Shown here piece by piece: positions 16,680-25,960 of a stretch of DNA of 64,000 nt. The stretch spans positions 1,860,001 through 1,924,000 of the forward strand of contig NZ_CP052909.1 in the NCBI RefSeq assembly GCF_014295415.1. Reading direction: 5' to 3'. The notes under the pieces are model-generated. The model had not been told where the DNA came from, made no database searches, and was given only the letters and a program-made list of their open reading frames with translations. Source of the stretch: Constantimarinum furrinae (GTDB lineage Bacteria > Bacteroidota > Bacteroidia > Flavobacteriales > Flavobacteriaceae). The position numbers were made by a program, and so were the translations under genes. Position 1 is the stretch's first letter; every line of letters starts with the position of its first letter.

Positions 16680-16798
16680 CCTGAAAAAACTGAGTTGAAA
16701 CGATTTCAAAATCGGTTTTTTTGTTGATGAAAGTTGAATGAGTCGGATAAAGGTTGACTCTTGAGATTTTAAAGTTCTTTAAAAAATTAGAATGGTTT

Positions 16799-16880
<82 letters not shown>

Positions 16881-16941
16881 CAAACATTTTTAGAGAATTC
16901 GTAGAAAGCTTGCTTTCTTAAGGATTCGAAAAAAATGTTTG
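16881..16941 (+). repeat. long imperfect hairpin after tRNA-Tyr
   Basis: Outer arms CAAACATTTTT (16881-16891) and AAAAATGTTTG (16931-16941) enclose an inner AGAAAG / CTTTCT stem (16903-16918) and GAATTCG/GGATTCG segments. It could be a processing signal between tRNAs. Confidence 0.6.
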
Positions 16942-16945
16942 TTTA

Positions 16946-17103
16946 GGGTCCCCCTAAACGGATCACGAGCAAAGCGAGTAATCCAAGGGTCCCCCTAAAC
17001 GGATCACGAGCATAGCGAGTAATCCTAGATTGTGAATGGATTGCTGGATTTAGCGAGGTGATCCTAGATCGTGAATGGATTGCCGGATTTAGCGAGGTGA
17101 TCG
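16946..17103. repeat. two pairs of tandem repeats in the tRNA-Tyr/tRNA-Gly spacer
   Basis: Unit A (39 nt, starting GGGTCCCCCTAAACGGATCA) occurs at 16946-16984 and 16987-17025 with one difference seen. Unit B (39 nt, starting TAGAT[T/C]GTGAATGGATTG) occurs at 17026-17064 and 17065-17103 with few differences. The A pair also starts with an 8-bp inverted repeat GTTTAGGG/CCCTAAAC (16941-16959). The units carry no gene. Confidence 0.85.
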
Positions 17104-17151
17104 AAATTTGAAATATTGAAAATGCAATCTGATTAGATTCAGAAAAAAAAT

Positions 17152-17224
17152 GCGGGAGTAGCTCAGTTGGTAGAGCGTCAGCCTTCCAAGCTGAATGTCG
17201 CCGGTTCGAACCCGGTCTCCCGCT
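17152..17224 (+). tRNA. tRNA-Gly (anticodon TCC)
   Basis: 73-nt cloverleaf with acceptor GCGGGAG / CTCCCGC, anticodon stem TCAGC/GCTGA around CTTCCAA, and T-arm CCGGTTCGAACCCGG. Confidence 0.97.
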
Positions 17225-17238
17225 CAAAGCGGAAAGTC

Positions 17239-17258
17239 ATCACGCCTAATGGCGTGAT
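17239..17258 (+). repeat. perfect 8-bp hairpin flanked by a duplicated tRNA-Gly 3' tail
   Basis: ATCACGCC / GGCGTGAT around TAAT. On either side lies a near-identical 22-nt sequence, TCTCCCGCTcAAAGCGGaAAGT-type, at 17216-17237 and 17258-17279 (20 of 22 identical). The first copy is the 3' end of tRNA-Gly and its tail. Confidence 0.75.
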
Positions 17259-17368
17259 CTCCCGCTGAAAGCGGACAGTGATTACACTGTATTGTGTAAT
17301 TGTTGCTTTAAATTCCTATGAAGGCAGAAATCACTTCCTTTAGAAAAGGAACAAATTAAATACTTTAC

Positions 17369-17440
<72 letters not shown>

Positions 17441-17493
17441 CAAGTTGATTAAAATTGAACACTAATATATAACTAAGATTAAATAAATACACA

Positions 17494-18681
17494 ATGGCAA
17501 AAGAAACATTTGATCGGTCTAAACCTCACTTAAACGTAGGTACTATTGGACACGTAGATCACGGTAAAACAACATTAACTGCTGCTATTACTAAGGTGAT
17601 GGCAGATGCTGGTTATTCAGAGGCTAGATCTTTTGATCAAATTGATAATGCTCCTGAAGAAAAAGAAAGAGGTATTACAATTAACTCTTCACACGTAGAG
17701 TACCAAACTGCAAACCGTCATTACGCACACGTTGACTGTCCAGGTCACGCGGATTACGTAAAGAACATGGTAACTGGTGCTGCACAGATGGACGGTGCTA
17801 TTCTTGTGGTTGCGGCTACAGATGGTCCAATGCCACAAACTCGTGAGCACATCCTTCTTGGACGTCAGGTAGGTATTCCTCGTATTGTTGTATTCATGAA
17901 TAAAGTGGATATGGTTGATGATGAAGAACTTCTTGAGCTTGTTGAAATGGAGATCAGAGATCTTCTTTCTTTCTACGAGTATGATGGTGACAACGGTCCT
18001 GTAATTGCTGGTTCAGCTCTTGGAGCATTGAACGGTGAAGACAAATGGGTTAAGTCAGTATTAGAATTAATGGAAGCTGTTGATAGCTGGATCGAAGAGC
18101 CTCTTCGTGAAGTTGACAAGCCATTCCTTATGCCTATTGAAGATGTATTTTCTATTACAGGTCGTGGAACTGTTGCAACAGGTCGTATCGAAACCGGTAT
18201 CGCAAACACTGGTGATCCTGTAGAGATCATTGGTATGGGTGCAGAGAAACTTACTTCAACCATTACTGGTATTGAGATGTTCCGTCAGATCCTTGACAGA
18301 GGTGAAGCTGGTGATAACGCCGGTATCCTTTTAAGAGGTATTGAGAAGTCTCAGATTTCTAGAGGTATGGTTATCTGTAAGCCAGGTTCTGTTACTCCTC
18401 ACGCTAAGTTTAAAGCAGAGGTTTACGTACTTAAGAAAGAAGAAGGTGGACGTCACACTCCATTCCATAATAACTACCGTCCTCAGTTTTACGTTCGTAC
18501 AACCGACGTAACAGGAAATATTAGTCTTCCTGATGGTGTTGAAATGGTAATGCCTGGTGATAACCTTACAATTCACGTTGAGCTTATTCAAGCGATCGCG
18601 ATGAATGTTGGTCTTCGTTTTGCTATCCGTGAAGGTGGTAGAACAGTAGGTGCCGGTCAGGTTACTGAAATTTTAGACTAA
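17494..18681 (+). CDS. tuf: elongation factor Tu
   Basis: 395 residues, full length. G1 [10 protein letters not shown] (about 19-28), G3 DCPGHADY, G4 NKVD, then domains 2 and 3 with [12 protein letters not shown] and the C-terminal [14 protein letters not shown]. It delivers aminoacyl-tRNA to the ribosome. The codon usage is visibly biased (GGT, CGT, CTT) compared with neighbours, as expected for a very highly expressed gene. It follows four tRNAs in the same order as the E. coli thrU-tyrU-glyT-thrT-tufB operon. A terminator-like hairpin follows. Confidence 0.98.
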   Translation: MAKETFDRSKPHLNVGTIGHVDHGKTTLTAAITKVMADAGYSEARSFDQIDNAPEEKERGITINSSHVEYQTANRHYAHVDCPGHADYVKNMVTGAAQMDGAILVVAATDGPMPQTREHILLGRQVGIPRIVVFMNKVDMVDDEELLELVEMEIRDLLSFYEYDGDNGPVIAGSALGALNGEDKWVKSVLELMEAVDSWIEEPLREVDKPFLMPIEDVFSITGRGTVATGRIETGIANTGDPVEIIGMGAEKLTSTITGIEMFRQILDRGEAGDNAGILLRGIEKSQISRGMVICKPGSVTPHAKFKAEVYVLKKEEGGRHTPFHNNYRPQFYVRTTDVTGNISLPDGVEMVMPGDNLTIHVELIQAIAMNVGLRFAIREGGRTVGAGQVTEILD

Positions 18682-18695
18682 TACTATAATTTTTA

Positions 18696-18738
18696 AAGTC
18701 ATAAAGGTGTTCCGTTTTTACGGAACGCCTTGACTTTT
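18696..18738 (+). terminator. terminator-like hairpin after tuf
   Basis: AAGTC-AAAGGTGTTCCGT / ACGGAACGCCTT-GACTT inverted repeat around a T loop, followed by TTTT. The next gene (tRNA-Trp) may be served by read-through or a separate promoter. Confidence 0.7.
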
Positions 18739-18818
18739 ATTACGGGTTTAGCTTTCCCGATTGCTATTGGGACAATAGCTGAATATAGAGATTAAGTAGT
18801 AATATTTAATTAAAGTAT

Positions 18819-18891
18819 ACGGGTTTAGCTCAGTTGGTAGAGCACTGGTCTCCAAAACCAGGTGTCGGGAGTTCGAGTCTCTCAACCCGTG
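18819..18891 (+). tRNA. tRNA-Trp (anticodon CCA)
   Basis: 73-nt cloverleaf with acceptor ACGGGTT / AACCCGT, anticodon stem CTGGT/ACCAG around CTCCAAA, discriminator G. It lies 57 bp before secE, a widespread linkage. Confidence 0.97.
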
Positions 18892-18947
18892 CAAGAAGAA
18901 TGTTTGGGATAAAACATCACTTCAAAAAAATAAATACACCAAGAACA

Positions 18948-19136
18948 ATGGTAGCTTATATAAAAGAATCCTATAACGAACTTAAAAACCATGTTACATG
19001 GCCTACCTGGGCTGAAGCTCAGAAATTAACTGTGATCGTTGCTGTATTTTCAGTAATACTGGCTTTGGCAGTTTGGGGTGTGGATACGGTCTTTAGTGGT
19101 GTTATTGAGCAATATTTCAAATGGATCAAGTCGTAA
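18948..19136 (+). CDS. secE: preprotein translocase subunit SecE
   Basis: 62 residues from the ATG at 18948 (MVAYIKESYNELKNHVTWPT). An apparent longer frame is translation of tRNA-Trp and is rejected. The amphipathic N-terminal helix with VTWPTWAEAQ and a single membrane helix (about 30-52) are the short SecE form. It is a SecYEG subunit in the inner membrane. It ends 2 bp before nusG. Confidence 0.95.
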   Translation: MVAYIKESYNELKNHVTWPTWAEAQKLTVIVAVFSVILALAVWGVDTVFSGVIEQYFKWIKS

Positions 19137-19138
19137 AC

Positions 19139-19693
19139 ATGACTGAAACAAAGAGTACAAAAAAATGGTATGTGGTCCGTTCGGTAAGTGGACAGGAGAA
19201 CAAGATCAAATCGTATATCGAATCTGAGATAAAACGATTGAATCTTGAGGATTATATTGATCAGGTTCTGGTACCTACCGAAAAAGTAGTTCAGATAAGA
19301 AACGGAAAGAAAGTGAACAAAGAACGTGTTTACTTCCCGGGATATATTATGATACAGGCAAGCCTGGCAGGTGAAATACCACATATTATAAAATCAATTA
19401 ACGGAGTGATCGGTTTTCTTGGGGAAACTAAAGGAGGAGATCCCGTGCCGTTGAGACAGTCTGAGGTTAACCGAATGTTAGGAAAAGTTGATGAGCTGGC
19501 GGTTAAGGACGACAATGTGAATATTCCTTATGTAATTGGGGAAACTGTAAAAGTGATCGATGGACCGTTTAACGGATTTAACGGAACTGTCGAAAAAATA
19601 AATGAAGAGAAGCGTAAACTTGAAGTCATGGTGAAGATCTTCGGAAGAAAAACACCATTGGAATTAAGTTATATGCAGGTTGAAAAAGTTTAA
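19139..19693 (+). CDS. nusG: transcription termination/antitermination factor NusG
   Basis: 184 residues from the ATG at 19139, two bases after the secE stop; an ATG at 19121 overlaps secE and adds non-conserved residues. It has an NGN domain (KKWYVVRSVSGQENKIKSYI ... YFPGYIMIQ) and a C-terminal KOW domain (IGETVKVIDGPFNGFNGTVE). It binds RNA polymerase and couples it to ribosomes or Rho. Part of the conserved secE-nusG-rplKAJL-rpoBC block. Confidence 0.96.
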   Translation: MTETKSTKKWYVVRSVSGQENKIKSYIESEIKRLNLEDYIDQVLVPTEKVVQIRNGKKVNKERVYFPGYIMIQASLAGEIPHIIKSINGVIGFLGETKGGDPVPLRQSEVNRMLGKVDELAVKDDNVNIPYVIGETVKVIDGPFNGFNGTVEKINEEKRKLEVMVKIFGRKTPLELSYMQVEKV

Positions 19694-19718
19694 TTGTTAC
19701 ACGCTATATATAATAGGC

Positions 19719-19748
19719 TATTTTCTTAAGCTTCCACAATAGAAAATA
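19719..19748 (+). promoter_or_regulatory. hairpin in rplK leader
   Basis: TATTTTCT / AGAAAATA inverted repeat in the 74-nt nusG-rplK spacer. It could be a leader structure of the r-protein transcript; no known L1 or L11 operator is evident by eye. Confidence 0.35.
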
Positions 19749-19767
19749 CCGCATTAAAATTTGAAAA

Positions 19768-20205
19768 ATGGCAAAAGAAGTTGGTAAAGTAGTAAAGTTG
19801 CAAGTTCGTGGAGGTGCCGCTAACCCGTCACCACCCGTTGGACCCGCTTTAGGTGCTGCCGGTGTGAACATTATGGAGTTCTGTAAGCAATTTAATGCTA
19901 GAACTCAAGACAAGCAAGGTAAAGTATTGCCAGTTGTGATTACAGTTTATAAGGACAAGTCTTTCGACTTCGTTATTAAAACTCCTCCGGCTGCCGTGCA
20001 GATCCTTGAAGCGGCCAAAGCCAAAAAGGGCTCTGGCGAACCACACGTAGTTAAGGTAGCAACTATCTCCTGGGATCAGGTGAGAACGATTGCAGAAGAC
20101 AAAATGCCCGATTTAAATGCATTTACAGTAGAATCTGCTATGAAAATGGTAGCAGGAACTGCTAGATCAATGGGAGTTAAAATAAAAGGTGCTGCACCTT
20201 TTTAA
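19768..20205 (+). CDS. rplK: 50S ribosomal protein uL11
   Basis: 145 residues, standard length. [20 protein letters not shown] and the C-terminal [15 protein letters not shown] are characteristic. It binds the GTPase-associated centre of 23S rRNA. First of the rplKAJL set, 19 bp before rplA. Confidence 0.97.
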   Translation: MAKEVGKVVKLQVRGGAANPSPPVGPALGAAGVNIMEFCKQFNARTQDKQGKVLPVVITVYKDKSFDFVIKTPPAAVQILEAAKAKKGSGEPHVVKVATISWDQVRTIAEDKMPDLNAFTVESAMKMVAGTARSMGVKIKGAAPF

Positions 20206-20224
20206 ACCGAAAAGAATCTAAAAA

Positions 20225-20920
20225 ATGGCAAGATTAACTAAAAAGCAAAAAGAAGCAACTGCAAAGGTAGAGGCAAAAACCTATTCCGTAGCTGAAGCTT
20301 CTGCTTTAATAAAAGAGATCACCAACGCAAATTTCGATGCCTCTGTAGATTTGGCCGTGCGTCTTAATGTAGACCCGCGTAAAGCAAATCAGATGGTTAG
20401 AGGTGTTGTTACCCTTCCTCATGGAACAGGTAAAGACGTAAAGGTATTGGCTTTGGTAACTCCCGATAAGGAGGCCGAAGCTAAAGAAGCCGGCGCAGAT
20501 TTCGTTGGATTGGATGAGTACCTCGAAAAAATAAAAGGAGGTTGGACAGACGTTGACGTTATTGTAACCATGCCAAGTGTTATGGGTAAATTAGGACCAT
20601 TAGGACGTGTTTTAGGACCTCGTGGATTAATGCCTAACCCAAAGACCGGTACCGTTACTATGGACGTTGCTAAAGCTGTTTCTGATGTGAAAGCAGGTAA
20701 GATCGACTTTAAAGTGGATAAGACCGGAATCGTTCACGCCGCAATTGGAAAAGCATCTTTCGATGCTGAAAAAATTGCCGGAAACGCGAGAGAATTATTA
20801 ACTACTCTGGTTAAACTGAAGCCTCAGTCGGCTAAAGGTGTTTATATTAAAAGCATCTATATGTCAAGTACTATGAGCCCTTCAGTAGAGATAGATACGA
20901 AAAGATTTACTGAGCAGTAA
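20225..20920 (+). CDS. rplA: 50S ribosomal protein uL1
   Basis: 231 residues, standard length. The [13 protein letters not shown] segment, [15 protein letters not shown] and [20 protein letters not shown] are conserved. It forms the L1 stalk and in many bacteria represses its own operon. Twelve bp separate it from rplJ. Confidence 0.97.
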   Translation: MARLTKKQKEATAKVEAKTYSVAEASALIKEITNANFDASVDLAVRLNVDPRKANQMVRGVVTLPHGTGKDVKVLALVTPDKEAEAKEAGADFVGLDEYLEKIKGGWTDVDVIVTMPSVMGKLGPLGRVLGPRGLMPNPKTGTVTMDVAKAVSDVKAGKIDFKVDKTGIVHAAIGKASFDAEKIAGNARELLTTLVKLKPQSAKGVYIKSIYMSSTMSPSVEIDTKRFTEQ

Positions 20921-20932
20921 CAATTAGAAATT

Positions 20933-21454
20933 ATGACAAGAGAAGAAAAATCACAAGTAATTGAAAATTTAACTGCACAGTTGTCTGAAAATGCTACTAT
21001 TTATTTAGCAGATATTTCAGGTCTTGATGCAGGGACTACTTCAAACTTAAGACGCGCTTGTTTTAAAGCTGGTGTGAAGTTGGCTGTAGTAAAGAACACC
21101 TTGCTTGCAAAAGCAATGGAAAGTTCAGATAAGGACTTCGGAGAGCTTTCAGGAATACTTAAAGGAAACACTTCTTTAATGTTCTCAGAAACCGGAAACG
21201 GTCCCGCAAAAGTAATTAAGGAATTCAGAAAAAAATCTGACAGACCATTACTTAAAGGAGCTTACATTGAAGAATCTATCTATGTTGGTGACGATCAGTT
21301 AGACAAATTGGTGGAGATCAAATCTAAGGACGAGCTTATTGGAGAGATCATTGGATTACTTCAATCACCGGCCAAGAATGTTATCTCGGCACTTAAGTCT
21401 GGTGGTGGAACCATCGCAGGTATAGTTAAAACCCTTCAGGAAAGAGAAGGATAA
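20933..21454 (+). CDS. rplJ: 50S ribosomal protein uL10
   Basis: 173 residues. TREEKSQVIENLTAQLSENA, the RRACFKAGVKLAVVKNTLL segment, and a C-terminal helix that binds bL12 dimers are visible. It forms the stalk base with uL11. The rplA-rplJ gap is only 12 bp, so there is little room for a classical L10 leader between these two genes. Confidence 0.96.
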   Translation: MTREEKSQVIENLTAQLSENATIYLADISGLDAGTTSNLRRACFKAGVKLAVVKNTLLAKAMESSDKDFGELSGILKGNTSLMFSETGNGPAKVIKEFRKKSDRPLLKGAYIEESIYVGDDQLDKLVEIKSKDELIGEIIGLLQSPAKNVISALKSGGGTIAGIVKTLQEREG

Positions 21455-21507
21455 ATTATTGCACTAATTAAATTATATAACACAAATTATTTTTAAAACG
21501 ATAGAAA

Positions 21508-21885
21508 ATGGCAGATTTAAAAGATTTCGCAGAACAATTAGTTAACTTAACAGTAAAAGAAGTTAATGAGTTAGCTACTATATTAAAAGACGAGTATGGT
21601 ATCGAGCCTGCTGCTGCAGCTGTTGCTGTTGCTGCTGGTGGTGGTGCTGCCGGTGCAGAAGCTGAAGAAGAAAAGTCAGAATTTGACGTAATTCTTACTG
21701 CTCCGGGTGGTTCTAAATTAGCAGTTGTAAAACTGGTAAAAGAACTTACAGGTGCTGGTCTTAAAGACGCTAAAGAATTAGTGGATAACGCTCCTTCTCC
21801 TATTAAAGAAGGTGTATCAAAAGACGAAGCTGAAGCGTTAAAAGCTCAGTTAGAAGAAGCTGGAGCAGAGGTTGAGCTTAAGTAA
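21508..21885 (+). CDS. rplL: 50S ribosomal protein bL12 (L7/L12)
   Basis: 125 residues. N-terminal dimerisation helix ([20 protein letters not shown]), Ala/Gly-rich hinge (about 35-55) and C-terminal domain with [20 protein letters not shown]. It recruits translation factors to the stalk. Followed by a large hairpin before rpoB. Confidence 0.97.
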   Translation: MADLKDFAEQLVNLTVKEVNELATILKDEYGIEPAAAAVAVAAGGGAAGAEAEEEKSEFDVILTAPGGSKLAVVKLVKELTGAGLKDAKELVDNAPSPIKEGVSKDEAEALKAQLEEAGAEVELK

Positions 21886-21908
21886 GCTCCCAACGTTCCA
21901 AACCTTAA

Positions 21909-21946
21909 GGTTTAGGTCTTCCGCATCGCGCGGAATGGCCTAAACC
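21909..21946 (+). promoter_or_regulatory. large hairpin in the rplL-rpoB spacer
   Basis: GGTTTAGG-TC-TTCCGC / GCGGAA-TGG-CCTAAACC, a 14-bp interrupted stem with loop ATCGC. It is followed by only a weak T-tract (ATTTTGCG), so partial attenuation or RNA processing is more likely than full termination. The position is the same as the attenuator and RNase III site between rplL and rpoB in E. coli. Confidence 0.7.
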
Positions 21947-22021
21947 ATTTTGCGTATATATAGGTTAATATTTTAGGGTATACGCACACACCGTTTATTT
22001 TAATTAAAATTCCGTCCATAG

Positions 22022-25000
22022 ATGTCAGCAACGCAAACTGAAAGATTGAATTTTTCCTCTGTACAAAACAAGCCGGAATATCCGGACTTTTTGGACATCC
22101 AGATCAAATCCTTTCAGGATTTTTTCCAACTGGAAACCAAGTCAGAAGAAAGAGGTAACGAAGGGCTTTACAAGACCTTCATGGAAAATTTTCCTATTAC
22201 CGACACACGCAACCAATTTGTTTTAGAGTTTTTAGATTACTTTGTAGACCCTCCGCGATATTCCATTCAGGAATGTATTGAAAGAGGTCTTACCTACAGC
22301 GTACCCTTAAAAGCACGATTAAAACTGTATTGTACAGATCCCGAACACGAGGATTTTGAAACGATCGTACAGGATGTTTATCTGGGGACTATTCCCTATA
22401 TGACTCCAAGTGGTACTTTTTGTATCAATGGAGCAGAACGTGTTGTTGTTTCTCAGTTACACCGTTCGCCCGGTGTCTTCTTTGGACAATCGTTCCACGC
22501 CAACGGAACAAAATTATATTCGGCCAGAGTAATTCCTTTTAAAGGCTCTTGGATCGAATTCGCTACCGATATCAACAGCGTGATGTACGCTTATATCGAT
22601 AGAAAGAAAAAGTTACCGGTTACAACACTTTTCCGTGCTATTGGTTTTGAAAGAGATAAGGATATCCTTGAGATCTTCGACCTTGCCGAAGAAGTGAAAG
22701 CTTCAAAAACCGGTCTTAAAAAATATCTTGGACGTAAACTTGCTGCCCGTGTCCTAAAAACCTGGCATGAGGATTTCGTAGATGAAGATACCGGTGAGGT
22801 AGTTTCTATCGAACGAAACGAGATCGTATTGGATCGTGATACTGTACTTGAAAAGGATCATATAGAGGAGATCTTAGATTCAGGTTCTAAGACTATTCTT
22901 TTACATAAAGAGGATAATCTTCAGGCAGATTACGCTATCATTCACAATACACTTCAGAAAGATCCTACCAATTCAGAAAAAGAAGCGGTAGAGCATATTT
23001 ACAGACAATTGCGTAATGCCGAACCGCCAGATGAAGAAACGGCCCGAGGGATTATCAACAAGTTGTTCTTTAGTGATCAGCGATATAACCTTGGTGAAGT
23101 TGGACGTTACCGAATGAATAAAAAACTGGGTCTTGATATCGCAATGGACAAGCAAGTGCTTACCAAAGAAGATATCATTACCATCGTTAAATATTTGATC
23201 GAGCTTATCAACTCTAAGGCAGAGATCGATGATATTGATCACCTTTCTAACCGTCGTGTTCGTACGGTAGGGGAACAGTTGTCATCTCAGTTTGGTGTTG
23301 GTCTTGCCCGTATGGCACGTACCATTCGTGAACGTATGAACGTTCGTGACAATGAAGTATTTACACCTATCGACCTTATTAATGCGAAGACTTTATCTTC
23401 TGTGATCAACTCGTTCTTCGGGACGAACCAGTTGTCTCAGTTTATGGATCAAACCAATCCGTTGGCAGAGATCACACATAAGCGTCGTCTATCTGCATTA
23501 GGACCGGGAGGTCTTTCAAGAGAAAGAGCCGGGTTCGAGGTGCGTGATGTTCACTATACACACTACGGAAGACTTTGTCCTATTGAAACTCCGGAAGGAC
23601 CGAACATCGGACTTATTTCTTCACTATCAGTATATGCCAAGGTGAATAACCTAGGATTTATTGAAACTCCCTATCGAAAAGTGACCGACGGTAAGATCGA
23701 TCTAAAGACCGAACCTACCTATCTGTCTGCTGAAGAAGAGGAAGAAAAATTAATTGCACAAGCTAACATTCCTATTAAGGAAGATGGTACTATCGATACC
23801 GATAAGGTAATTGCACGTATGGAAGGTGACTTCCCGTTGGTTGAACCAAAATCGGTTCATTATACCGATGTAGCGCCTAACCAGATCTCTTCAATTTCTG
23901 CTTCGTTGATCCCGTTCCTGGAACATGATGATGCGAACCGTGCCTTGATGGGATCTAACATGATGCGACAGGCGGTACCTTTATTGATTGCCGATTCTCC
24001 TATTGTTGGGACCGGACTTGAACGTCAGGTAGCTTCAGATTCTAGAGTACTTATCAATGCAGAAGGTGATGGTGTTGTAGAATATGTGGATGCGAATATG
24101 ATCACCATTAAATACGACCGTACCGAGGATGAGCGTATGGTGAGTTTTGATGAGGACAGTAAGACCTATAATCTTGTAAAATTCAGAAAAACAAACCAAA
24201 GTACTTCCATTAACCTGAAACCTATCGTAAGAAAAGGGGATCGCGTTAAAAAAGGACAGGTACTTTGTCAAGGATATGCAACCGAAAAAGGAGAACTTGC
24301 ACTGGGACGAAACATGAAGGTAGCCTTCATGCCCTGGAAGGGATATAACTTTGAGGATGCGATCGTAATATCTGAAAAAGTAGTACGTGAAGATATCTTC
24401 ACCTCTATACATATAGATGAATACTCACTGGAAGTTAGAGATACTAAATTGGGTAATGAAGAATTGACCAATGATATCCCTAATGTTTCTGAAGAAGCTA
24501 CCAAAGATCTTGACGAACACGGAATGATCCGGGTTGGTGCTGAAGTGAAGCCGGGAGACATACTAATTGGAAAAATTACTCCAAAAGGAGAAAGTGATCC
24601 TACCCCGGAAGAAAAATTACTTCGTGCGATCTTCGGAGATAAAGCAGGTGATGTAAAAGACGCATCACTTAAAGCTTCTCCATCACTTAATGGTGTCGTA
24701 ATTGACAAGAAGTTGTTTGCACGTGCTATTAAGGATAAGCGTAAAAGAGCAAAAGACAAGGAAGACATCACCGAACTGGAAGCAGCTTATGATGCAAAAT
24801 TCGATGCGTTGAAAGATGTACTTGTTGAAAAATTATTTGCGATCGTAGGTGGAAAAACTGCACAAGGCGTCATGAACGACCTTGGTGAAGTAGTATTTCC
24901 AAAGGGTAAGAAGTATACCTTGAAAATGCTTAACGCAGTTGAGGATTATACTCACCTAACAGGGGGTACCTGGACCACAGATGACGCTACCAATCATATG

Positions 25001-25834
25001 GTGGCAGATCTGATGCACAATTATAAGATCAAGGAAAATGATCTTCAGGGGAATTTACGTCGTGAGAAATTTACGATCTCTGTTGGAGATGAATTGCCTT
25101 CAGGAATTTTGAAACTCGCCAAGGTTTACATCGCTAAAAAGCGTAAACTGAAAGTAGGGGATAAGATGGCAGGTCGTCACGGAAACAAGGGTATTGTTGC
25201 CCGAATCGTTCGTGAAGAAGATATGCCTTTCCTTGAAGACGGAACACCTGTTGATATCGTATTGAACCCTCTGGGAGTACCATCGCGTATGAACATCGGT
25301 CAGATCTACGAAACCGTTTTAGGTTGGGCAGGTCAGAAACTGAACCGAAAGTTTGCAACGCCAATTTTTGACGGAGCGACGTTAGATCAGATCAATGAAC
25401 TTACAGATGAAGCAGAAATTCCAAGATTTGGTCATACCTACCTCTATGACGGTGGTACCGGGCAACGCTTCGACCAACCTGCAACAGTAGGAGTGATCTA
25501 TATGCTAAAGCTGGGTCATATGGTAGACGATAAGATGCATGCCCGTTCTATTGGTCCTTACTCATTAATTACGCAACAACCCTTGGGTGGTAAAGCTCAG
25601 TTTGGTGGTCAGCGTTTTGGAGAGATGGAAGTTTGGGCTTTGGAGGCTTATGGAGCATCCAGCACCTTGCGGGAGATTTTGACAGTTAAATCTGATGACG
25701 TTATTGGAAGAGCCAAGACATACGAAAGTATAGTAAAAGGTGAAACCATGCCTGAACCGGGATTACCGGAATCGTTCAACGTGTTAATGCACGAATTGAA
25801 GGGACTCGGACTCGATATCAGATTAGAGGAATAA
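22022..25834 (+). CDS. rpoB: DNA-directed RNA polymerase subunit beta
   Basis: 1270 residues, the usual length for Bacteroidota. The rifampicin region reads [20 protein letters not shown] then [20 protein letters not shown], with the canonical Q, D, H, R and S positions of a sensitive enzyme. [10 protein letters not shown] and the C-terminal [14 protein letters not shown] with [15 protein letters not shown] are present. It forms one side of the active cleft. Separated from rpoC by 126 bp containing a hairpin. Confidence 0.98.
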   Translation: MSATQTERLNFSSVQNKPEYPDFLDIQIKSFQDFFQLETKSEERGNEGLYKTFMENFPITDTRNQFVLEFLDYFVDPPRYSIQECIERGLTYSVPLKARLKLYCTDPEHEDFETIVQDVYLGTIPYMTPSGTFCINGAERVVVSQLHRSPGVFFGQSFHANGTKLYSARVIPFKGSWIEFATDINSVMYAYIDRKKKLPVTTLFRAIGFERDKDILEIFDLAEEVKASKTGLKKYLGRKLAARVLKTWHEDFVDEDTGEVVSIERNEIVLDRDTVLEKDHIEEILDSGSKTILLHKEDNLQADYAIIHNTLQKDPTNSEKEAVEHIYRQLRNAEPPDEETARGIINKLFFSDQRYNLGEVGRYRMNKKLGLDIAMDKQVLTKEDIITIVKYLIELINSKAEIDDIDHLSNRRVRTVGEQLSSQFGVGLARMARTIRERMNVRDNEVFTPIDLINAKTLSSVINSFFGTNQLSQFMDQTNPLAEITHKRRLSALGPGGLSRERAGFEVRDVHYTHYGRLCPIETPEGPNIGLISSLSVYAKVNNLGFIETPYRKVTDGKIDLKTEPTYLSAEEEEEKLIAQANIPIKEDGTIDTDKVIARMEGDFPLVEPKSVHYTDVAPNQISSISASLIPFLEHDDANRALMGSNMMRQAVPLLIADSPIVGTGLERQVASDSRVLINAEGDGVVEYVDANMITIKYDRTEDERMVSFDEDSKTYNLVKFRKTNQSTSINLKPIVRKGDRVKKGQVLCQGYATEKGELALGRNMKVAFMPWKGYNFEDAIVISEKVVREDIFTSIHIDEYSLEVRDTKLGNEELTNDIPNVSEEATKDLDEHGMIRVGAEVKPGDILIGKITPKGESDPTPEEKLLRAIFGDKAGDVKDASLKASPSLNGVVIDKKLFARAIKDKRKRAKDKEDITELEAAYDAKFDALKDVLVEKLFAIVGGKTAQGVMNDLGEVVFPKGKKYTLKMLNAVEDYTHLTGGTWTTDDATNHMVADLMHNYKIKENDLQGNLRREKFTISVGDELPSGILKLAKVYIAKKRKLKVGDKMAGRHGNKGIVARIVREEDMPFLEDGTPVDIVLNPLGVPSRMNIGQIYETVLGWAGQKLNRKFATPIFDGATLDQINELTDEAEIPRFGHTYLYDGGTGQRFDQPATVGVIYMLKLGHMVDDKMHARSIGPYSLITQQPLGGKAQFGGQRFGEMEVWALEAYGASSTLREILTVKSDDVIGRAKTYESIVKGETMPEPGLPESFNVLMHELKGLGLDIRLEE

Positions 25835-25840
25835 TAGAAA

Positions 25841-25889
25841 TCCCCGTATTGTGTTTCGCTAAAGAATTCGCGAAGATACAAAGCGGGGA
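25841..25889 (+). promoter_or_regulatory. hairpin in the rpoB-rpoC spacer
   Basis: TCCCCG (25841-25846) / CGGGGA (25884-25889) outer stem with an inner TTCGC/GCGAA stem around TAAAGAATTC, followed by ACTTTT. It is a possible processing or attenuation element between two genes whose products are needed in equal amounts. Confidence 0.6.
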
Positions 25890-25960
25890 ACTTTTAAACC
25901 TCATGAGGTTCGTATTTACCGACCTCTTTTCAAAAACAAAAAAGATTATTTTACAGCATT

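Noticed and set aside
18834-18947. N-terminal extension of SecE (MVEHWSPKPGVGSSSLSTRA)
   Set aside because: It is tRNA-Trp read as protein; SecE starts at 18948.
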